Shown here in pieces: positions 16,595 to 24,741 of a DNA stretch of 64,000 bases. The notes beneath the pieces are model-generated. The model ran no database searches. It worked only from the letters and a program-made list of their open reading frames with translations, and was not told the DNA's origin. Source of the DNA: JANMAT01 sp031359995 (GTDB lineage: Bacteria; Actinomycetota; Acidimicrobiia; Acidimicrobiales; Ilumatobacteraceae); contig JANMAT010000116.1 in the NCBI GenBank assembly GCA_031359995.1, forward strand, positions 1 to 64,000. Direction: 5' to 3'. Both the position numbers and the translations under genes were made by a program. Position 1 is the stretch's first letter, and every line of letters begins with the position of its first letter.

Positions 16595-17004
16595 ACACGC
16601 TCGATGCCCTCCAGGTGGGCGACGCCGTGCCGCCGTGGACGATGGCCGACGTGGACCCGGCCCGCATGCGAACGATGGCGGCGATCTTGCGCGACCCGTA
16701 CCCGGTGCACTGGGACCGCAGCGCCAACACGGCCCGCGGCTACGCCGGCCGGGTCATCAACCAGGGGCCGTTGAACCTCGGCTACATCGTCAACATGCTG
16801 CAGGCGTGGGCCGGGCGGGGCTCGGTGCGACGGCTGCAGGTGAGCTTCGGTCGTCCGGTGCTCGACGGTGAGACGGTCACCGCCGAGGCCACGGTGACCG
16901 CCATCGACGTGGTCGACGGCGAGCGCCGCGCCACGTGCGAGGTGCGTCTCATGCGCGCCGACGAGGTCGTCGTGAACGGCACCGCCGAGGTCGCCCTGAG
17001 CTGA
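16591..17004 (+). CDS. MaoC-like dehydratase domain protein
   Basis: 137 residues with a MaoC/hydratase 2-like segment. The DPYPVHWD stretch around residues 37-44 resembles the catalytic D-x-N-P-x-H-x-D motif of (R)-specific enoyl-CoA hydratases, with an altered Asn position. The C-terminal half (VSFGRPVLDGETVTAEATV) is the usual MaoC sheet. It probably forms a heterodimer with the preceding gene. Its TGA lies inside a strong hairpin shared with convergent proS. The substrate is unknown. Confidence 0.7.
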   Translation: MNTLDALQVGDAVPPWTMADVDPARMRTMAAILRDPYPVHWDRSANTARGYAGRVINQGPLNLGYIVNMLQAWAGRGSVRRLQVSFGRPVLDGETVTAEATVTAIDVVDGERRATCEVRLMRADEVVVNGTAEVALS

Positions 17005-17036
17005 CGGTGGCCCGGCCGACCGGGCCGCCGTCAGCT
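16999..17036. terminator. Bidirectional hairpin spanning both convergent stop codons
   Basis: Arms 16999-17015 and 17020-17036 pair over 17 bp with one mismatch around a CCGA loop. The left arm contains the TGA of the MaoC gene and the right arm the stop of proS. There is no U-tract on either strand, as is common for actinobacterial terminators. Confidence 0.7.
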
Positions 17037-18800
17037 GCGGCAGACGGCGACGAGGTGGTCGACGACGTCGGCGACGGGCACGTCGGTGCGCTCGCCGGTG
17101 CGGCGGTCCTTCACCTCGATGGTGCCGTTGGCGAAGCTCTTGCCCACGACCACGATGGTGGGCACGCCCACCAGTTCGGCGTCGTTGAACTTCACGCCGG
17201 GCGACACGTTGGTGCGGTCGTCGAGCAGCACCCGCAGGCCCCGGGCTTCGAGCTGCCCGGTGAGCTTGTCGCCCTCGGCCAGCAGGGCGGCGTCCTTGCT
17301 CGCCACCACCACGTGCACGTCGGCCGGGGCGATCTCACGCGGCCAGATGATGCCTTTGTCGTCGTGGTTCGTCTCGGCCACGGCGGCCACGGCGCGCGAC
17401 ACGCCGATGCCGTAGGAGCCCATGGTGACCACCACCTGCTTGCCGTTCTGATCGAGCACCGTGAGGCCCAGGGCCTCGGCGTACTTGCGGCCGAGCTGGA
17501 AGATGTGCCCCATCTCGATGCCGCGGGCGATCTCGAGCGGCTGGCCGCAGTTGGGACACGGGTCACCGCTGCACACCTCGGCCGCGTCCACGAGCCCATC
17601 GGCAGTGAAGTCGCGCCCGTACACCAGGTCGATGACGTGGCGGCCGGGCTCGTCGGCGCCGGTGATCCAGCGGGAGCCGGCGACGATGCGCGGGTCGATC
17701 AGGAAGCGGATGCCCGACGCGCTCTCGGCGCCCAGCGAAGCGGGTCCGATGTAGCCCTTCACCAGCGCCGGGTTCCTGGCGAAGTCCTCCTCGGTGAACG
17801 CCTCGACCTCGGCCGGGCTCACCTGCGCTTCCAGGCGCTTCAGGTCGACCTCGCGGTCGCCGGGCACGCCGATGGCCAGCGGCTCGGTGGTGCCGTCGGG
17901 GTGGCGCAGCTTCACGATCACGTTCTTGAGCGTGTCGGACGCCAGCCAGTCGCGGTCCCCGCGCCGCAGGTCGGGGCGCGAGTTCACCAGGTCGACGAGC
18001 GTCTGGATGGTGGGCGTGTTCGGGGTGTCCTCGGCGTGGGCGGCGGGCAGGCCGTCGAAGGGCAGCGCCGCGGGCGGGCGCACCTGCACCGCTTCGGTGT
18101 TGGCGGCGTAGTCGCACGCGGTGCAGCGCACGAACGTGTCCTCGCCCACCTCGAGCGGCGTGAGGAACTCCTCCGACGCCGAGCCGCCCATGGCGCCCGA
18201 CATGGCCGACACGATCACGAACGGCAGGCCGAGGCGGTTGAACGTCTTGATGTACGCGGCACGGTGCAGGTCGTAGCTGCGCTGCAGGCCGGCGTCGTCG
18301 ATGTCGAAGCTGTACGAGTCCTTCATGGAGAACTCTCGGCCGCGCAGCAGGCCGGCGCGGGGGCGGGCCTCGTCGCGGTACTTCGTCTGGATCTGGTAGA
18401 TCACGAGCGGCAGGTCCTTGTACGACGAGTACAGGTCCTTCACCAGGAGGGTGAACATCTCCTCGTGGGTGGGGGCGAGCAGGAAGTCGGCGCCCTTGCG
18501 GTCCTTCAGCCGGAACAGGTTGTCGCCGTAGTCCTTCCAGCGCCCGGTGGCCTCGTAGGGCTCGCGGGGGAGGAGCGCCGGGAAGTGGACCTCCTGGAAC
18601 CCGGCCTGGTCCATCTCTTCCCGCACGATGCGCTCGATGTTGCGGTACACGATCCAGCCGAGCGGCAGCCACGTGAACCCGCCCGGCGCCGAACGGCGGA
18701 TGTACCCGGCCCGCACGAGCAGCCGATGGCTCGCCACCTCGGCGTCCGCGGGATCTTCACGCAACGTGCGGAGGAAGAGCGTCGACATGCGTAGAGCCAC
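17031..18800 (-). CDS. proS: Prolyl-tRNA synthetase, bacterial type
   Basis: 589 residues. Class II synthetase with an inserted YbaK-type editing domain: motif 1 region LPLGWIVYRNIERIVREEM, motif 2 YRDEARPRAGLLRGREFSMKD, editing insert about residues 215-380, motif 3 MGSYGIGVSRAVAA, then the anticodon-binding domain (VHVVVASKDAALL). It charges tRNA-Pro and clears Ala/Cys misacylation. GTG at 18800 has GAGGTG 8 nt upstream; the in-frame ATG at 18788 lacks a ribosome site and would shorten the family N-terminus. A housekeeping gene inserted in the methylamine island, oriented against its neighbours. Confidence 0.96.
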   Translation of the reverse strand: MALRMSTLFLRTLREDPADAEVASHRLLVRAGYIRRSAPGGFTWLPLGWIVYRNIERIVREEMDQAGFQEVHFPALLPREPYEATGRWKDYGDNLFRLKDRKGADFLLAPTHEEMFTLLVKDLYSSYKDLPLVIYQIQTKYRDEARPRAGLLRGREFSMKDSYSFDIDDAGLQRSYDLHRAAYIKTFNRLGLPFVIVSAMSGAMGGSASEEFLTPLEVGEDTFVRCTACDYAANTEAVQVRPPAALPFDGLPAAHAEDTPNTPTIQTLVDLVNSRPDLRRGDRDWLASDTLKNVIVKLRHPDGTTEPLAIGVPGDREVDLKRLEAQVSPAEVEAFTEEDFARNPALVKGYIGPASLGAESASGIRFLIDPRIVAGSRWITGADEPGRHVIDLVYGRDFTADGLVDAAEVCSGDPCPNCGQPLEIARGIEMGHIFQLGRKYAEALGLTVLDQNGKQVVVTMGSYGIGVSRAVAAVAETNHDDKGIIWPREIAPADVHVVVASKDAALLAEGDKLTGQLEARGLRVLLDDRTNVSPGVKFNDAELVGVPTIVVVGKSFANGTIEVKDRRTGERTDVPVADVVDHLVAVCRS

Positions 18801-18909
18801 GTTGGGGTCACCTCGAAACGGCCGGTGCGGGGGCGCCGGAACAACCGGCTGGTGAGCCTACCGAGCTGGGCGGTGACGCCGCCGGATCGGTTCGGTAGGG
18901 GGTGGAACA

Positions 18910-19797
18910 ATGGCGTCCATGAACCGGAGCGTCATCATCACCTGCGCCGTCACCGGCGCCGGTGACACCGCAGGCAAGCACCCCGATCTACCCGTCACCC
19001 CCGAACAGATCGCCACGTCGGCGCTGCAGGCGGCCGAAGCGGGTGCCGCCATCGTGCACGTCCACGTGCGCGACCCCCAGACCGGCAAGGGCTCACGCGC
19101 GGTGGCGCTCTACCAGCGGGCCTTCGAGCTGATCCGGGGAGTCAACCGTGATGTGATCATCAACCTCACCGCGGGCATGGGCGGCGACCTCGTGCTGGGC
19201 GACCCCGACCCGTTCGACTTCCAGCCCGGCACCGACCTGGTGAACGGCCTCGACCGTTTGGCCCACGTGGAGGTGCTGAAGCCCGACATCTGCAGCCTCG
19301 ACTGCGGCACCCTGAACTTCGGTGAGGGGCACAGCGTCTACATCAGCACCCCCGACATGCTGCGCGACATGGCCAAGCGGGTGCGCGAGCTGGGCGTGAA
19401 GCCCGAGCTGGAGGTGTTCGACACCGGCAACCTGTGGTTCGCCAACCAGCTCGTGAGCGAAGGCCTGATCGACGACCCCGCCTGGATCCAGCTGTGCACC
19501 GGCATCGCCTACGGCATGCCCACCGACGTGGGCCTGCTGGCCGCCGTGACCCGGCTGCTGCCGGCCAACGCCCTGTTCACCTCGTTCGCGCTCGGTGGCA
19601 TGCAGATCCCCTGGGTCGCCCAGGCCGTGCTGCTGGGCGGGCACGTTCGCGTGGGCCTGGAGGACAACCTGTACCTGGACCGCGGGGTCTTCGCGTCGAA
19701 CGCCGACCTCGTGGGTCGGGCCGCCGACCTCATCGGGCTCATGGGCGCCCGTGTGCAGACGCCTGACGAGGCCCGCGCCACCCTCGGCCTGGCCTGA
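18910..19797 (+). CDS. BKACE family (DUF849) beta-keto acid cleavage enzyme, candidate dehydrocarnitine type
   Basis: 295 residues. BKACE barrel with the zinc ligands His50 and His52 (IVHVHVRDPQTG), the TAGMGGD loop, FNTGNLWF-like region VFDTGNLWFANQ, and VRVGLEDNLYL near the C-terminus. These enzymes transfer the acyl part of a beta-keto acid to acetyl-CoA. One member, CdhC of Pseudomonas, cleaves 3-dehydrocarnitine to betainyl-CoA and acetoacetate. The linked carnitine-dehydrogenase-like and butyrobetaine-hydroxylase-like genes favour that role; specificity residues have not been tested. ATG at 18910 has AGGGGGTGGA upstream; ATG at 18919 is the alternative. Confidence 0.85.
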   Translation: MASMNRSVIITCAVTGAGDTAGKHPDLPVTPEQIATSALQAAEAGAAIVHVHVRDPQTGKGSRAVALYQRAFELIRGVNRDVIINLTAGMGGDLVLGDPDPFDFQPGTDLVNGLDRLAHVEVLKPDICSLDCGTLNFGEGHSVYISTPDMLRDMAKRVRELGVKPELEVFDTGNLWFANQLVSEGLIDDPAWIQLCTGIAYGMPTDVGLLAAVTRLLPANALFTSFALGGMQIPWVAQAVLLGGHVRVGLEDNLYLDRGVFASNADLVGRAADLIGLMGARVQTPDEARATLGLA

Positions 19798-19806
19798 GGC
19801 GCGGTC

Positions 19807-21006
19807 GTGAGCGGCGCGCCCACGGGCGACTTCGACACCTACGTCGGCGAGCACCCGCTGCGGCGCGCCGCCGTGGAACCGGGGTGGGTGCGCGTCGTCT
19901 GGACCGACGGCCACCACGGCCGCTTCCACCACGTGTGGCTGCGCGACAACTGCCCCTGCCCGGCGTGCGTGCACGAGGGCACCCGGGAGCAGATGTTCGA
20001 GCTGCCATCGGTGGCGACCGATCTGCGCGCCTCGGCGGCGGGCGTGTCCGACGACGTGCTCGTCGTCCACTGGGCCGACGACGGAGGCCACGTGAGCCGC
20101 TATGACGGCGCCTGGCTGCGGGCCCACTGCTACAGCGACGACGCCGACGCCGACGGCCGGGTCGCGACGGTGGTCACCACGTGGGACGGCACGACGCTGG
20201 CCGCGCCGCCCACGTTCGACGGGCCGGCGGTGCTGGCCGACGACGACGCGCTCTACGAGCTCCTCGTCGCCCTGCGCGACACGGGGTGCGCGCTGCTGCG
20301 GGGCCTGGCCACCGAGCCCCACACCGTGGGCGAGGTGGTCACGCGCATCGGACCGGTGCGGGAGACGAACTTCGGCGTCCTGTGGGACGTGATCGCCGAG
20401 CCCGACCCGATCTCCAACGCCAACACCGCGCTGCCCCTACCTCCCCACGTAGACCTGCCCACGCGCGAACGCCAACCGGGGCTGCAGTTCCTGCACTGCG
20501 TCGTGAACGAGGCCGAGGGCGGCGAGAGCATCCTGGTCGACGGCTTCCGTCTCGCCGAGGTGGCCCGCATCGAGCAGCCCGACCACTACGAGGTGCTCAC
20601 CACGCTGCCGTGGAACTGGGCCAACCGCTCGACCACCAGCGACCACCGCTGGAGCGCGCCGCCCATCATCGTCGACCACACCGGCGCGGTCACCGAGGTG
20701 CGCGCCGGCAACTGGCTGCGCGCCCCGCTCACCGACGTACCGTTCGACCGCGTCGAGGCGGCCTACGCCGCCTACCGGTGGTTCCTCGAGCTCAGCTACG
20801 ACCCCCGGTTCCAGGTTCGCTTTCGGCTCGACGCCGGCGACCTGATGGCCTTCGACAACCGCCGCGTCCTGCACGCCCGCGCCGCGTTCGACGGCGCCGG
20901 CCGCCGCCGTCTGCGCGGCTGCTACAGCGAGCGAGAGGAGCTGACCTCGCGGCTGCGCATGCTCGATCGGTCCCGGCGCGAGCAGGCGGCCGCCACCCGG
21001 AGGTGA
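19807..21006 (+). CDS. Gamma-butyrobetaine hydroxylase-like 2-oxoglutarate dioxygenase
   Basis: 399 residues in the two-domain layout of BBOX/TMLD enzymes. The N-terminal DUF971-like zinc domain has Cys49, Cys51 and Cys54 (RDNCPCPACVH) and a later His. The TauD-like domain has Fe ligands His214 and Asp216 (PPHVDLPTRERQPGLQFLHC) and His356 (NRRVLHARAAF). 2-oxoglutarate is probably held by an Arg in RRRLRGCYSE. Human and Pseudomonas homologues hydroxylate gamma-butyrobetaine to L-carnitine, or trimethyllysine. With the neighbouring genes, gamma-butyrobetaine is the best guess. GTG start with GAGG 7 nt upstream, 9 bp after the BKACE stop, so co-transcribed. Confidence 0.85.
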   Translation: MSGAPTGDFDTYVGEHPLRRAAVEPGWVRVVWTDGHHGRFHHVWLRDNCPCPACVHEGTREQMFELPSVATDLRASAAGVSDDVLVVHWADDGGHVSRYDGAWLRAHCYSDDADADGRVATVVTTWDGTTLAAPPTFDGPAVLADDDALYELLVALRDTGCALLRGLATEPHTVGEVVTRIGPVRETNFGVLWDVIAEPDPISNANTALPLPPHVDLPTRERQPGLQFLHCVVNEAEGGESILVDGFRLAEVARIEQPDHYEVLTTLPWNWANRSTTSDHRWSAPPIIVDHTGAVTEVRAGNWLRAPLTDVPFDRVEAAYAAYRWFLELSYDPRFQVRFRLDAGDLMAFDNRRVLHARAAFDGAGRRRLRGCYSEREELTSRLRMLDRSRREQAAATRR

Positions 21007-21027
21007 CGGCCGCCTTCCGACGCGTCG

Positions 21028-22773
21028 TCAGGGCAGTGAGATGACGGTGACCGTGCCGGCGTCGCCGTCGAGGGCGATGATGGCGCCGTCGGGGATGCGG
21101 CGGGTGGCGTCGACCACCGAGGCCACGCACGGGATGCCGAGCTCGCGGCTCACGATCACCGCGTGGCTGAGGGCGGCGCCGACGTCGACCACCACGCCGG
21201 CGGCGGGCACGAACAGCGGCGTCCACGACGGATCGGTGGCCGGGGCCACCAGGATGTCGCCCGGCTCCAGCGCCAGCGGATCGGTCGGGTCGAGGATGAC
21301 GCGGGCCCGGCCTTGCGCGTTGCCCGGGCACCCCTGCACCCCGGTCATCACGTCGCCGACGTTCAGCGGCTCGACGGCGCGGGCACCCCGCACGTCCCAG
21401 TCGGCCACCGGCTTGGCGTGGCCCTTCAGGATGAACGGCGGCTCCAGTGAGGCCAGCCAGGCCCGGTGGGCCAGGCGCGCCGGGATCTCCTTGCCGATGT
21501 CCTGCACGTTGCCGGCCACCAGCTCGACGAGCTCGTCGGTGAACAGCATGTAGATGTCGGTGGGCTTGTCGAGCACGCCGCGCTCGGTGCAGCGGCGGCC
21601 CAGCTCGCGCGTGGCCATGCGCACCTCGTGCACCACGCGGATGATCGAGGTCTTCGAGCGCTCGCGGCCCGGCACGATGGCCTTGGACGAGTTGAGGCCC
21701 ATCTCGAAGCCGGCGAGGGCCTCGTCGTTGTCTTCGAGCGCGGCGCACACCTTGGCTTCCAGGTCCTTGCGCTCGGCCTCGCGAGAGGCGTTCTCGGCCA
21801 GCGGCGAGGCGCTGTCGTCGGCCATGCGCATGCGGTCGATCGCCGAGATCGCGATGACCGGGTCGGTCTCCCACACGCCCGACGCGATGTCCCACTCGTT
21901 CGGACCGCGAGAGCCGAACTCCGTGATGAAGGCGGCGAACGACGTGGCGAAGGACTGCACACCGGCGTTGGTCGACGACGTGAGCGCCGGCACCACGTTC
22001 GCCGCGCCGCTGTCGAACAGCGCGGTGAGCGTGGGCGAGCTGCGGATCTGGCGCGACATCTCCCACATGGCGTAGCTGGGCGCGGCCGAGTCGACGCCGC
22101 CCAGGCCGCCGAGCAGGCGCATGGCCCAGCTGGGCTGGCCGATGGCGCCGCACACCTGGGCCAGGATGGAGGGACCGATGGAGGCCGACCCCGACTGGTT
22201 GATGTGCTGGTGGAACATGCGGCGGATGAGCGGCCGCATGGACATGGCGTAGCCGAGCAGGGCCTGGTCGGACAGGGCGGCGTAGTTCGGGCGCTCGGCC
22301 TGCACGCGCAGCGACTCGACCTTGTCGGCCTCGTTCTCGCTCTGGTCGAGGCCCACGGTGGCCCACGCCATCCACGCGCCCATCTTCTCGGTGGTGCGGG
22401 GGTTGTCGTGCCAGGGCTCGTGCACGTAGGGCGGCACGTCGGGGTGCTCGCCGAAGTAGGCCTGGTCGATGGTGGTGGGCTCCATGCCTGGCGAGCGACC
22501 ACCCCACACCCGGAACAGGGCGGCGCCCAGGTAGGCGTAGCCACCGAAGATGCCGATGGCCTCGCACCGCCCCTTGTCGAGCTCGTCGTCGTCGAAGCCG
22601 AAGCGCTGCACGAACAGGTCACGCCACCCGTCGACGCAGGTGTGCTCCCACACCAGGTCCCAGCCCAGCGGCGTCGGCGGCTCGGGCAGCACCTCGCTCA
22701 CGTTGGCGCGCGTCCAGAACTGGAAGCGCGGCTCGAACTCGTTGTCCTTGATCCACCGCACGGCGTCGCTCAT
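21028..22773 (-). CDS. PEP-utiliser mobile-domain protein without ATP-grasp domain
   Basis: 581 residues. The C-terminal 90 residues form the swivelling phosphohistidine domain of PEP synthase/PPDK (GDILVAPATDPSWTPLFVPA, then GAALSHAVIVSRELGIPC), with the expected phosphorylatable His near residue 535. The N-terminal 450 residues have a helical, Trp-rich pattern that resembles the middle part of rifampin phosphotransferase/PpsA-like proteins, but I see no ATP-grasp nucleotide-binding domain. A separate ATP-grasp partner would be needed for catalysis. ATG at 22773 has GGGGGG upstream; an in-frame GTG at 22806 is less likely. It faces the dioxygenase gene and its role is unknown. Confidence 0.7.
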   Translation of the reverse strand: MSDAVRWIKDNEFEPRFQFWTRANVSEVLPEPPTPLGWDLVWEHTCVDGWRDLFVQRFGFDDDELDKGRCEAIGIFGGYAYLGAALFRVWGGRSPGMEPTTIDQAYFGEHPDVPPYVHEPWHDNPRTTEKMGAWMAWATVGLDQSENEADKVESLRVQAERPNYAALSDQALLGYAMSMRPLIRRMFHQHINQSGSASIGPSILAQVCGAIGQPSWAMRLLGGLGGVDSAAPSYAMWEMSRQIRSSPTLTALFDSGAANVVPALTSSTNAGVQSFATSFAAFITEFGSRGPNEWDIASGVWETDPVIAISAIDRMRMADDSASPLAENASREAERKDLEAKVCAALEDNDEALAGFEMGLNSSKAIVPGRERSKTSIIRVVHEVRMATRELGRRCTERGVLDKPTDIYMLFTDELVELVAGNVQDIGKEIPARLAHRAWLASLEPPFILKGHAKPVADWDVRGARAVEPLNVGDVMTGVQGCPGNAQGRARVILDPTDPLALEPGDILVAPATDPSWTPLFVPAAGVVVDVGAALSHAVIVSRELGIPCVASVVDATRRIPDGAIIALDGDAGTVTVISLP

Positions 22774-22835
22774 GCCTTCATCCCCCCGGATCGCCTTGAT
22801 CGGCACGGGGAGTGTAGGAGGTGAGCAGGTGGGTG

Positions 22836-24347
22836 TCAGCCCTTCAGGTGGTCGCGCAGCACGTTCTTCTGGACCTTGCCCATGGCGTTGCGGGGCAGCT
22901 CGTCGACGACGACGATGGTCTTGGGCACCTTGAACGAGGCCAGCTCGGCCTTCAGCTTGGCGATCACCGCGTCGGCGTCGAACGCGGCGCCGGGCTGCAG
23001 CGTGACGGCGGCGGTGACGGCCTCACCGAAGTCGGGGTGCGGCAGGCCCACCACGGCCGACTCGACCACGCCGGGCAGCGCGTCGAGCAGCAGCTCGACC
23101 TCCTTCGGATACACGTTGTAGCCGCCGGAGATGATGAGGTCCTTCGAGCGACCCACCAGCTCGAGGTAGCCGTCGGCGTCGAACTGGCCGACGTCGCCCG
23201 TGCGGAACCAGCCGTCGGCAGTGAACTCCTCGGCGTTCTTGTCGGGCCGGCGCCAGTAGCCGGCGAACACGTTCGGCCCCTTCACCTGTACGTCGCCGAT
23301 GCTGCCCACCGCGACGGGCGCGTCGCCGTCGGCCACCACCCGCACCGACACGCCGGGCAGTGGCAGGCCGACGGTGCCGGCCCGGCGCTCGCCGGTGGCC
23401 GGGTTCGAGGTGTTCATGCCCGTCTCGGTCATGCCGTAGCGCTCCAGGATCACGTGCCCGGTGCGGGCCGAGAAGTCGTGGAACGTCTCGGGCAGCAGCG
23501 GCGCCGAACCCGATACGAACAGTCGCATGCCGGCGCACCGCTCCTTGGTGAGCGGGGCCTGGCCGAGCAGGCGCGTGTACATGGTGGGCACGCCCATGAA
23601 CACCGTCGCGTTCGGCAGGTCGGCGGCCACCCCTGCCGCGTCGAACGCGGTGTGGAAGCGCATGGGGATGCCGGTGAGCATGGCGGTGTGGGTGGCCACG
23701 AACAGGCCGTGCACGTGGAAGATGGGCAGGGCGTGCAGGAGCACGTCGTCACGGCGGAACTCCCACAGCTGCTGCAGCGCACGGGCGTTCGACGTGAGGT
23801 TGCCGTGCCCGATCATGGCACCCTTCGAGCGACCCGTGGTTCCCGACGTGTAGACGATGACGGCCATGTCGTCGGCGTCCGGCCGGGGGCCGGTGGGGAC
23901 CGCCGACGACGCCGTCGCGACCGCGTCCGCCCAGGTGCCGCGGCCCTCGCCGTCCAGGTGCAGCACCGTGCCCACACCGGCGGCGCGGGCTGCGTCGTCG
24001 AACCACGGCGTGTCGGGTCGGCCGATGGCCAGCACCGGTTCGGCGTCGCCCAGGAAGTAGCCCACCTCGTCGGCCTTGTAGGCCGGGTTCAACGGCAGGA
24101 ACACCGCGCCGGCGCGCAACGTGCCCAGGTAGGCCAGCAACCCCTCGACCGACTTGTCGATCTGGGCGGCCACCCGGTCGCCCGCCTTCACGCCGAGCGA
24201 GGCCAGCCGGTCGGCCACCTGGGCGGTGCGGGCCTCGACGTCGCCGTAGGTGCAGGTGCAGCCGTCGGGTACCACGATGGCCGGCGCGTCCAGCCGGTCG
24301 GCAAAGCCGAGGGCGAGGGTGTCGTACAGGTTCGCCGGGGCGCTCAT
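22836..24347 (-). CDS. Malonyl-CoA synthetase-like acyl-CoA ligase (MatB/ACSF3 type)
   Basis: 503 residues of the ANL superfamily. Core motifs are VYTSGTTGRSKGAMIGH (A3), YGMTETGMNTSNP (A5), GWFRTGDVGQFDADGYLELVGRSKD (A7-A8) and PRNAMGKVQKNVLR (A10, catalytic Lys). HALPIFHVHGLFVATH and LNPAYKADEVGYFL are typical of MatB/ACSF3, so malonate or methylmalonate is the most likely substrate. In this neighbourhood activation of a betaine-type acid, as CaiC does, is an alternative. ATG at 24347 or 24356. An MFS relic lies directly upstream. Confidence 0.85.
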   Translation of the reverse strand: MSAPANLYDTLALGFADRLDAPAIVVPDGCTCTYGDVEARTAQVADRLASLGVKAGDRVAAQIDKSVEGLLAYLGTLRAGAVFLPLNPAYKADEVGYFLGDAEPVLAIGRPDTPWFDDAARAAGVGTVLHLDGEGRGTWADAVATASSAVPTGPRPDADDMAVIVYTSGTTGRSKGAMIGHGNLTSNARALQQLWEFRRDDVLLHALPIFHVHGLFVATHTAMLTGIPMRFHTAFDAAGVAADLPNATVFMGVPTMYTRLLGQAPLTKERCAGMRLFVSGSAPLLPETFHDFSARTGHVILERYGMTETGMNTSNPATGERRAGTVGLPLPGVSVRVVADGDAPVAVGSIGDVQVKGPNVFAGYWRRPDKNAEEFTADGWFRTGDVGQFDADGYLELVGRSKDLIISGGYNVYPKEVELLLDALPGVVESAVVGLPHPDFGEAVTAAVTLQPGAAFDADAVIAKLKAELASFKVPKTIVVVDELPRNAMGKVQKNVLRDHLKG

Positions 24348-24359
24348 GGCGCCCATCGT

Positions 24360-24741
24360 CGCGCGCTGCGCCCGCGCCGACCGCTCCCATCATGAGCGCG
24401 ACCGTGACCGGTCCGGCGACGGCGCCGATGCCGCACCCCTGCACGAAGGCACCGGTGGCGGCGCCGCGCAGCTCGTCGGACACGTGGTGGTTCACGTAGG
24501 CGTTCGTGAGCCCGGAGAGCGGGAACACGAGATCACCGATGGCCCCCATGAGCAGCACGCCGATCACGCCTGTCATCGGTGCCACCGCCCCCACGGCGGC
24601 CAGCGCGGCGATCGCCGCGCACACACCGCCCAGCACGCCCCGCCGCGACCGGTGGTCGTACAGCCAACCGAGCGGCACCTGGGACACGACGGCGCCGATG
24701 TAGGCGGCGAACAGGAACAGCGCGACATGGCCCCTGCTCGC
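24360..24741 (-). pseudogene. Relic of an MFS transporter (C-terminal half)
   Basis: Directly after the carnitine-dehydrogenase-like stop, in the same frame, the strand reads ALFLFAAYIGAVVSQVPLGW, an LYDHRSRRGV basic loop, then hydrophobic segments and an SGLTNAYVNHHVSDE loop. This is the membrane pattern of YcaD-like MFS proteins around TM7-TM10. The N-terminal half is missing, and the sequence breaks off after MMGAVGAG where the ligase gene begins. No start codon of its own precedes the first segment. I read it as a transporter remnant of about 115 codons. Confidence 0.6.

Noticed and set aside
17031..18800. proS as a sign of mobile-element insertion at a housekeeping or tRNA-linked site
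   Set aside because: No integrase, attachment repeat or tRNA gene is seen beside it; the flanks are ordinary intergenic DNA.
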